The notes beneath the pieces were generated by a model that ran no database searches, was not told the origin of the DNA, and saw nothing but the letters and a program-made list of their open reading frames with translations. Shown in pieces: positions 1 to 5,439 of a stretch of DNA of 13,928 nucleotides. Position 1 is the first letter of the stretch; each line of letters starts with the position of its first letter. Position numbers and translations under genes: made by a program. This DNA is from an uncultured Myxococcales bacterium (GTDB lineage Bacteria; Myxococcota_A; Polyangia; Polyangiales; Polyangiaceae), in assembly GCA_937998045.1 (NCBI GenBank), contig CALKVG010000115.1, positions 1 through 13,928 on the forward strand, read 5' to 3'.

Positions 1-1
1 G

Positions 2-658
2 CATTGGCGTCGGACGCGGGATCACCGGCGGTGCCGTGGCCGGGGTCGGCGGGGTGCTCGTGTTCGGCTCCGGCTGCGGCTTCGCCGCGGGCGGATGCGA
101 CGACGGGACCTGTACGCCGAGGCCCATCATCGTGGCCTTGCGCGCGAGCGGCGTCGCGCCCATCCCCGGCGTCGTCGACGTGCGCGCTTCGCTCATCGTC
201 GACACGCCCGCCCCGCCGAAGCTCGGGCTCCCCTTGGGCGTGACCCGCGGCGGCGCGACGGGAGGCTCCGGCGTATTCGTCCCTTCCGGCTCCGACTCGA
301 AGGCCTTGCCCGCGTCGGCGCGGGTGTTCACCAGCTTGTCGATGACCGTCTTCGACGGGTCGTCGATTTTGATGAACTTGACGCCCATGCCCGCGGGACG
401 CTCACCGCTCGATGTCCCCGCGTCCCGCTTCCACACGACCCGGCCGACGCCGGCGATGACCGCCTGATCGCTCGCGAGCCGGATCTCGAATTTGAGGAGA
501 GTCCCGGGAGGGAACGGGTTCGCTGTCTTGATGTAGATGCCCCCACGGCTCACGTCGTGCGCGTGGTTCTCGATGAACTCATCGACCGTCGCGCTCTTGT
601 ACCGCACATTGAGGCTGACGATTTTCACGCGGCGGTCCTTGCGGGTGTCCTGGGTCAT
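2..658 (-). CDS. PilZ-domain protein (TIGR02266-type), 3' end off the window
   Basis: The open frame starts at ATG 658 and runs off the left edge after 219 codons, so the C-terminus is missing. Residues 6-105 form a PilZ domain: RKDRR (6-10) gives the RxxxR motif and DVSRGG (35-40) the DxSxxG motif, the two arginine/aspartate elements that bind cyclic di-GMP in this family. The arrangement and the myxobacterial setting fit the paralogous family TIGR02266. From about residue 120 the chain becomes Pro/Ser/Thr/Ala-rich and presumably disordered, with an isolated KATMMGL segment at 174-180. GAGGG about 9 nt upstream can serve as ribosome binding site. It is divergent from a second PilZ gene. Likely role: cytoplasmic c-di-GMP receptor or adaptor; output unknown. 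Domain call is firm, function is inferred. Confidence 0.88.
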   Translation of the reverse strand, partial: MTQDTRKDRRVKIVSLNVRYKSATVDEFIENHAHDVSRGGIYIKTANPFPPGTLLKFEIRLASDQAVIAGVGRVVWKRDAGTSSGERPAGMGVKFIKIDDPSKTVIDKLVNTRADAGKAFESEPEGTNTPEPPVAPPRVTPKGSPSFGGAGVSTMSEARTSTTPGMGATPLARKATMMGLGVQVPSSHPPAAKPQPEPNTSTPPTPATAPPVIPRPTPM

Positions 659-814
659 CGCGCTCGCCCTCGTTCCCTCGATTTGCGCGCTTCTGTCCGC
701 GGAGGGCCCACTCTTTGAGCATGGTAACCCGGGCGGTGGTCAAAAAGCCAACGGAGGCCGCCGCTCCCCCGGCAAAGCCGCGCGCGATAGACGTGTTACG
801 CTTCCGGGCCTCCC
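659..814. promoter_or_regulatory. divergent intergenic region between two PilZ genes
   Basis: This 156-bp gap separates the start codons of two divergently transcribed PilZ genes and must hold the promoter of at least one of them. A TTGACC-like hexamer can be read on the minus strand near 736-745, but no -10 box lies at suitable spacing, so no promoter is assigned. No coding potential is evident. Confidence 0.3.
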
Positions 815-1222
815 GTGCCGTCCGCGCCTTCCTCCGGCTCCTCCGGCTCCATTCGCGCGGGGTGGCGGGCGCGAGGGTCGGGCCTCGGTCCGTTCCGCGC
901 GCACGCGCGGCGAGGCGTGCGCCTTCGCGCGCTCATGACCCACGTCCAGGCTGGCTGGCAGCGGTACGTCACCGTTGAGAACATCGGCCTCGGCGGCGCG
1001 CGCGTCGCCGCCCTCGACAAAGTCGCGCCCGGGGACGCGGTCACGCTCTCTTTCACCGCGCCCACCCTCTGGGACCCGCTCGTCTTGCGATCGCGCGTCG
1101 CGTGGCTCTCGCCCCCCGCAGCAGCCGGCACCCCTCGCCGCGTCGGCCTCGCCTTCGAGCACAAGACCCCCGAAGCGGTCTTCGCGCTCTACGAGCTCAT
1201 CGCAACCATCGGCTACGAATAG
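815..1222 (+). CDS. small single-domain PilZ protein
   Basis: A 135-residue protein starting at GTG 815, the first start codon after the in-frame stop at 788-790. Residues 32-36 (RRGVR) supply the RxxxR motif and NIGLGG (56-61) the (D/N)xSxxG motif, with Gly replacing the Ser. The remaining strands (VTLSF, SRVAWL, VGLAFE) and a C-terminal helix (AVFALYELIATIG) follow the PilZ barrel-plus-helix pattern. The first 30 residues are Ser/Gly/Ala/Arg-rich and probably flexible. Family knowledge suggests a stand-alone c-di-GMP-binding adaptor; the changed Ser leaves binding unproven. No clear Shine-Dalgarno sequence precedes the GTG, so the exact start is uncertain, but the RxxxR motif requires a start before codon 32. 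It converges on the deoxyhypusine-synthase-like gene 38 nt downstream. Confidence 0.82.
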   Translation: MPSAPSSGSSGSIRAGWRARGSGLGPFRAHARRGVRLRALMTHVQAGWQRYVTVENIGLGGARVAALDKVAPGDAVTLSFTAPTLWDPLVLRSRVAWLSPPAAAGTPRRVGLAFEHKTPEAVFALYELIATIGYE

Positions 1223-1260
1223 AGTGCTGAAGACGCCAGGGACCACAAGACGCCAAGAGG

Positions 1261-2547
1261 TCACTCGCCCTTCGTCGCCTTGTTTGGCTTGTTTGCCCGG
1301 CCGCGCGGGGCGGCGATGACGTAGTCGATCGTCCTGGCGAGCTGGCGCGATCGCTTGTTCACTTCGCGCTGCAGGTTGGCGAGCGCCTGCGCGCGGTCGT
1401 CGTAAAGGCGAAGGCCCTTGCGCTTCATCTTCGGGTCGCTGAGGAGCGCGTACGTGAGCCAGGGGAAGACCGCCGTCACGTCGGAGTGCACGTAAATGCT
1501 GCCGGTCTGCACGCTCTCGGCGGAGACCTTGCCCCAGGTGTGGCCCTCTCCGGCGGGGCACGAGCTGAGCGCGCCGTTGTCGACCGGGTCGACGCAGAAC
1601 TGCACGTCGATGTCGAAACCGCTCGTCGGGACTCCGAGAATCTGGTCGAGGAGAGGCTCGCCCTGGAGCGTGTAGTTTTTCGGCACGCCGCCGCCCAAGA
1701 TCCACACCGCCATCGGCTTCTTCAAGGTGCCGAAGCAGTGGTGCTGCATCGCGCCCATCTCGAAGACGTCGTCGCAGACGTCGATCTCGAGCTTGAACGA
1801 CTCGCCAAGGAGACGCCTAAGCTTCACGATGTTGAGGAAGATCGACCCGTCCTGCACCGCGCCGACGAAGATCGGCACCGCGTGCTTGAAGGCCGTCGAC
1901 AAGAGCGACGGCTCCTTCACGCCGAGCGCCTTTTCGATCTGCGCGAGGCGCGCGCCAAGCAAGTAGTGCAGCTCGGGCGTGGTCATCTTGCGCTGGAACT
2001 CCGAGCCGCGCAGAAGGGCGGAGAAGAGCTTGTCGGTCTCGAGCAGCGTCTCCTCCCAGAAGCCGAGATCGTAAATGCGGATGATGCGCGCCAGGCGGTA
2101 TTGCAGGTCACCTGCCGTCGGGTCGATCTCGCGGATGCGGTGCCCGATGATGCGGTGCGCGTCGTGGTAGAGGTTGGCGCCCGTCGTCGTAATGCAGTCG
2201 ACGAGACCCCGCTCGACTAGCGGGATGAGGCAGGACTGGTGCAGTCCAGCCGGAGTCATGGCGCCGCTGAACGTGAGAAAGATCGCGTGTCCCTGTTCGA
2301 CACTCCGGCGCATGAGCTCATACGCCGTGCGTTCCTGCCGCCCGACGTACGCGGGAAATCGTTCGGTAAGTACCTCGTGAGGACTCTCTTTTCCGGTGAT
2401 GGCGCGCGGGCGAACGTCCGGCGCCCGGTCGAAGCGCCGCCGGAGCGAGCCTTCGGAAGAACCGCGACGCGACTCCGTTGCCGAAGCGTTACGCAGGGCT
2501 TGGGGCGTGCGTGCGGCTGTACGAGAACCTAAGGCTTTCTTTGACAT
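1261..2547 (-). CDS. deoxyhypusine synthase family enzyme (probable polyamine enzyme)
   Basis: A 428-residue member of the deoxyhypusine synthase (DHS) family, which uses NAD and a lysine-imine intermediate to transfer the aminobutyl group of spermidine. Visible DHS landmarks are FSGAMTPAGL (93-102) and TTGANLYHD (121-129) in the NAD-binding part, CDDVFEMG (258-265), GGGVPKNY (285-292), and GHTWGKV (335-341), where K340 aligns with the catalytic lysine of human DHS (K329) and W338 with W327. VHSDVTAVFP (353-362) closes the fold. The human spermidine-contacting His288 corresponds to N291, and the human GGVEED acidic segment is replaced by ANLYHD. Bacteria lack eIF5A, and bacterial relatives are generally assigned to polyamine synthesis such as homospermidine formation; the substrate here is inference. 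The first 45 residues form a basic extension lacking in most relatives, so a later start is possible. No strong Shine-Dalgarno sequence is seen. Divergent from the SirB1-like gene. Confidence 0.9.
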   Translation of the reverse strand: MSKKALGSRTAARTPQALRNASATESRRGSSEGSLRRRFDRAPDVRPRAITGKESPHEVLTERFPAYVGRQERTAYELMRRSVEQGHAIFLTFSGAMTPAGLHQSCLIPLVERGLVDCITTTGANLYHDAHRIIGHRIREIDPTAGDLQYRLARIIRIYDLGFWEETLLETDKLFSALLRGSEFQRKMTTPELHYLLGARLAQIEKALGVKEPSLLSTAFKHAVPIFVGAVQDGSIFLNIVKLRRLLGESFKLEIDVCDDVFEMGAMQHHCFGTLKKPMAVWILGGGVPKNYTLQGEPLLDQILGVPTSGFDIDVQFCVDPVDNGALSSCPAGEGHTWGKVSAESVQTGSIYVHSDVTAVFPWLTYALLSDPKMKRKGLRLYDDRAQALANLQREVNKRSRQLARTIDYVIAAPRGRANKPNKATKGE

Positions 2548-2614
2548 GGGCGCCGCGTTCTCTCGCGCTCGCTCGCGCAGGAGTCAAGCGGTGCTTGCCC
2601 GGAGGGGAGAAAGG
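2548..2614. promoter_or_regulatory. divergent promoter region with Shine-Dalgarno for the SirB1-like gene
   Basis: This 67-bp gap lies between the start of the DHS-family gene and the start of the SirB1-like gene, so it should carry initiation signals for both. GGAGGGG at 2601-2607 is the best Shine-Dalgarno match seen near any start in the window and lies 7 nt before GTG 2615. A TTGACA hexamer at 2541-2546 overlaps the DHS start codon, but no matching -10 box is visible. Confidence 0.35.
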
Positions 2615-3607
2615 GTGCATTCCATGGCTTGGCCAATGGCTTCGACGGGCTCGCCTGCATCGCCTCCGGCTTCCGGGCGCACTCCAAGTGCGCCGCCCGG
2701 TCCCGCTCCCCAGGCCCCGCAGGCGCTGCCCCTCGCCGGCTCCTTCGCGCAGCCCGCGCCCGCGCCGATCGCACGCCCCGCGACGTTCGAGCAGCTCGCG
2801 ATGCTGCCGGACGACCGCATCGACGTGGCGCTCGGGGCCGCGCTCATGGCGCGCGACGCGTATGGCACGCTCGACGTGACGCGCCTCCTCGCGCGCTTCG
2901 ACGAGATGGCCACCCCGCTCGCGGCGGGCGGAGGGCTCGCCTCGCGGCCCCCGGCCGCCCAGGCCGATGCCATCTCCACGTACCTTTACGGGGAGCTCGG
3001 CTTCCGCGGCAACGAACAGGACTACTACGACCCGAAGAACAGCCTGCTGCCGGACGTCCTCGAGCGCAAACTCGGAATCCCGATCACGCTGGCGCTCGTC
3101 TACTGCGAGGTCGCGCGCCGCCTGGGCGTTCGCGCGCGCGGCGTGAGCTTCCCCGGGCACTTCCTCGTGCGCATCGACGCAGCGGGTCGCGACGACTCTC
3201 CCGTCGCGGTCGATCCCTTCTTCGGCGGTCGCCGGCTCGACGAGCCCGCGCTGCAGCGCCTGCTCGAGCGCGCGTCGCCGTCACAGCGGTATAGCGAGGC
3301 CGAGCACCTCGCGCCCGCGCCGACGCGCACGATGCTCGTGCGCATGCTCATCAATCTGAAGTGGATCTACGCCACGCGCGGGGACTTCGCGCGCGCCCTC
3401 CTCGCGCTGGACCGCATCATCTGCCTCACGCCGGACTCGGTGCCCGCGCTGCGTGAGCGCGGCATGCTCGCCGCGCGCCTCGGCGCCGTCGAGGCAGCGC
3501 GCGCGGATCTCTCGCGGCTCCTCGAGCTCGTACCGCAAGCGCCCGACGCAGCGACCATCCGCCAGCGCCTCGAGGAGCTGCGCGCGAAGGCGAGCATTCT
3601 CAACTAG
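2615..3607 (+). CDS. SirB1 family protein: transglutaminase-like domain plus TPR tail
   Basis: A 330-residue protein counted from GTG 2615, chosen because GGAGGGG lies 7 nt upstream; ATG 2624 (three residues shorter) is the alternative. A frame extending back to 2396 would overlap the divergent gene and is unlikely. After a Pro/Ala-rich leader (to about residue 55), residues 60-220 match the SirB1/Transglut_core2 family: LGFRGN, DYYDPKNSLL, GIPITLALVY, GVSFPGHFLVR and VDPFFGG, with the conserved His and Asp in the last two blocks. The nucleophilic Cys of true transglutaminases is not at the GIPI block; C164 lies just after it. Residues 235-320 form TPR-like helices (MLINLKWIYATRGDFARALL and following). 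Family members are often near peptide-release or cell-wall genes, but no activity is established; I infer a structural or peptidase-like role. Its stop codon overlaps that of the lipoprotein gene opposite. Confidence 0.88.
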   Translation: MHSMAWPMASTGSPASPPASGRTPSAPPGPAPQAPQALPLAGSFAQPAPAPIARPATFEQLAMLPDDRIDVALGAALMARDAYGTLDVTRLLARFDEMATPLAAGGGLASRPPAAQADAISTYLYGELGFRGNEQDYYDPKNSLLPDVLERKLGIPITLALVYCEVARRLGVRARGVSFPGHFLVRIDAAGRDDSPVAVDPFFGGRRLDEPALQRLLERASPSQRYSEAEHLAPAPTRTMLVRMLINLKWIYATRGDFARALLALDRIICLTPDSVPALRERGMLAARLGAVEAARADLSRLLELVPQAPDAATIRQRLEELRAKASILN

Positions 3608-4614
3608 AGCGGCGAAGTGCCGACGACGCCGCGGCCGACGTCGGCGGTGAAGGAGTTGCCGAAGAAGTCGCGCGTTTGCAGCCGCGCGCTCGGCAGGAGG
3701 ACGACGGCCGTCTCGACGGCGTCGAGGCTCAAGTCGTAGGTGAGCGCCGCGGCGATGGCCCCGTGCGGCACGGCGACGGTCGCCGCCGCCTCGAAGACGC
3801 ACCGCACGACGCCGACGCTCGGATACGGCCACCCGTCCGCGGCCGACGCCAGCGGGAACGCGGTCACCTCGACGGCGATGCGCGCGCCCGGGCACCCGCT
3901 CGCGCACGTCGGGTGCAACACGGTGTCCCGCGACGGGTCGTAGCGCAGCGCGGTGAGGTCGTCGCCCACCGAAAGCGTCCCGACGTTGGGCGGTCCGGAG
4001 ACGTAGAACGCCGAGAAGTCGTTTCCGCCGTTGCCGGCGAACGAGATGGGCGCCGGACCGAAGGGCATCGACGTGGGCGCGAACTGCGCAGCGAAAGCGT
4101 TCGCGCCCTCGGGATACGTGCAGCCGTAATAGGAACCGCCAATCGCGCACGTGATGGGGTTCGAGCCGTCGTCGCCGGCGAGGGTCGTGCCGCCGAGGAA
4201 GCCGCTCACGCGAATGAGGCCGGCGTCGACGTCCCGTGGCAGGGGCCGCGACGTCGCGTCGAAGTGGTCGGCGATGCATCCGGTTCCCCCCTGGCGGTCG
4301 TCGTAGTCGTGAAAGAACGCCGGACCGAACGAGACCGAGAGCGCGAGCTCCTTGGCCTGCGTCGACGCGAGCTCGTAGAAGGTCATCCTTCCGAAGAGGC
4401 CGCTCGGGAGGACGTCGGGGCGCGCATCTTCGGGCCCGTCCGACTCGGCGTCGGACGGGGCGCTCTCGAGCGAGGCGTCGGACGCGGGCGGGGCGGCCTC
4501 GCGCATCACGGACGCGTCAAGCCCGGTGTCGTGCGCGACGTTCGTGGACGACGACGACGAACAGGCGAGGACGCACAACGCCAGGCAGAGGAGCGGTCGA
4601 TAGAGAGGGCCCAT
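3604..4614 (-). CDS. secreted lipoprotein of unknown function
   Basis: A 336-residue protein from ATG 4614. This start is preferred over GTG 4668 because it places an Arg-containing n-region and a hydrophobic stretch (LLCLALCV) directly before a lipobox, VLAC, with C18 as the lipidated residue. Residues 19-72 are Ser/Asp/Ala/Pro-rich, the flexible linker typical of myxobacterial surface lipoproteins. From residue 73 (FGRMTFYELAS) to the end the chain looks globular, rich in Gly, Phe, Tyr and aromatic strands, with six cysteines spread as single residues and close pairs (ITCAIGGSYYGCTYP, PTCASGCPG) that could form disulfides after export. I do not recognise the family. The stop shares CTAG with the convergent SirB1-like gene. 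Divergent from the outer-membrane protein gene, which may share its promoter region. Export and lipidation are well supported; function unknown. Confidence 0.8.
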   Translation of the reverse strand: MGPLYRPLLCLALCVLACSSSSSTNVAHDTGLDASVMREAAPPASDASLESAPSDAESDGPEDARPDVLPSGLFGRMTFYELASTQAKELALSVSFGPAFFHDYDDRQGGTGCIADHFDATSRPLPRDVDAGLIRVSGFLGGTTLAGDDGSNPITCAIGGSYYGCTYPEGANAFAAQFAPTSMPFGPAPISFAGNGGNDFSAFYVSGPPNVGTLSVGDDLTALRYDPSRDTVLHPTCASGCPGARIAVEVTAFPLASAADGWPYPSVGVVRCVFEAAATVAVPHGAIAAALTYDLSLDAVETAVVLLPSARLQTRDFFGNSFTADVGRGVVGTSPL

Positions 4615-4740
4615 CGGACCTGACGGCGAGCAAGAAGGAAACCAGCGAGGCCGACTCAGCGAGGACACCGCGGTGGCGGAGCCTGCCCGCTGCTGTTATG
4701 CGAACGTCATGGCGGTCCGCCGGTTGGAGGTGGAGCGCAT
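4615..4740. promoter_or_regulatory. divergent promoter region with Shine-Dalgarno for the outer-membrane protein gene
   Basis: This 126-bp gap separates a lipoprotein gene (minus) from an outer-membrane barrel-like gene (plus). GGAGG at 4726-4730 and GGAG at 4732-4735 are good Shine-Dalgarno candidates for the plus gene. At 4739-4747 an ATG reads straight into TGA and overlaps both candidate starts (GTG 4741, ATG 4744). No sigma-factor boxes are convincing. Confidence 0.35.
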
Positions 4741-5418
4741 GTGATGGCGGCGCCGCTCCGACCCTCGATCGCCGTGCTCGTCGCGTTGGCGGCGTTCCTC
4801 ATCTCGGGCGCCGCGCGGGCGCAGGTGCACTGGGACGTCGGCGCCGACGTCGGGGCGATGAAACGGTTCACGACCGGCGGCGACGTCGCGGCGCCCAACC
4901 CCGGCTTCGGCCCTGTGTTCGAGCTGCAGAGCCATGTCGCGCTCGTCCCGATGCTGCGCGTCGGGGCGTACTTCGCGCAGGACATTTCGCCCGCGTCGAA
5001 CGTCGGGACGCGGACGTTCTGGGAAGGCGGGCTGCACCTGAAGGCGATGCCGCCGGTCCTCCCCTCGCCGTGGCGCACGTGGGCGTTCGTCGGCTTCGGC
5101 TACGCGTACACGTATGAAGGGAGCTACCACGCGCCCGTCGCGATGGGCGCGCGAACGACGAGCGTCCTCTTCGGGGGCGCCTATGGCGGAATGCTCGAAG
5201 TCCCGCTCGGCATCGCCCTCGGGTACCGGCTGCGCGGGGCCCTGAGTCCGTGGCTCGCATTTCTCCAGCTCGGTGGCCGGCTGGGGGTTGGCTTCTATGG
5301 GCCCATGTACGACGACGGGGCGGCGGGAATCGTGGCCGATACGGTCGCCGTCGCGCCATTTATGGGCAAAGACTCGTTCGCCTTGACGCTCTGCGTAGGG
5401 CTAAGCTTGGAACAGTAG
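4741..5418 (+). CDS. outer-membrane beta-barrel-like protein with signal peptide
   Basis: A 225-residue exported protein. GTG 4741 and ATG 4744 are adjacent start candidates; GGAGG/GGAG upstream fit either. Residues 1-28 form a Sec signal peptide: Arg in the n-region, a hydrophobic core (IAVLVALAAFLISG) and an AxA site (ARA before Gln28). The mature part alternates polar and hydrophobic or aromatic residues in short Gly-rich segments (WTFVGFGYAYTY-like, LFGGAYGGMLEVPLG, GLSLEQ at the end), the pattern of small outer-membrane barrels; the C-terminus lacks the usual terminal Phe. No specific family is recognised. It is divergent from a lipoprotein gene, so both may be envelope proteins under one control region, and the kinase gene starts 21 nt downstream, suggesting co-transcription. 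Export is well supported, barrel fold probable, function unknown. Confidence 0.78.
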   Translation: MMAAPLRPSIAVLVALAAFLISGAARAQVHWDVGADVGAMKRFTTGGDVAAPNPGFGPVFELQSHVALVPMLRVGAYFAQDISPASNVGTRTFWEGGLHLKAMPPVLPSPWRTWAFVGFGYAYTYEGSYHAPVAMGARTTSVLFGGAYGGMLEVPLGIALGYRLRGALSPWLAFLQLGGRLGVGFYGPMYDDGAAGIVADTVAVAPFMGKDSFALTLCVGLSLEQ

Positions 5419-5439
5419 CGTCGCGGCCCGCGCGGCTGC

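Noticed and set aside
76..90. GCGGC-TTC-GCCGC hairpin in the first PilZ gene as a further repeat copy
   Set aside because: It shares only the GGCTTCGCC core and lacks the CGTGRTCGAAA part; such short palindromes are expected in Ala/Pro-rich GC-rich coding DNA.
2290..2312. Minus-strand CGCCGGAGTGTCGAACAGG resembling the dispersed repeat
   Set aside because: It is a shorter spacing variant that encodes an expected part of the synthase (RRSVEQG) with no insertion; likely chance similarity.
2541..2546. TTGACA as a -35 box for the SirB1-like gene
   Set aside because: No -10-like sequence at 16-18 nt distance, and it overlaps the start codon of the divergent gene.
2396..2614. Longer N-terminus for the SirB1-like protein
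   Set aside because: It would overlap the divergent synthase gene by 150 bp, is Arg/Ser-rich without family similarity, and the strong Shine-Dalgarno site supports a start at 2615 (or 2624).
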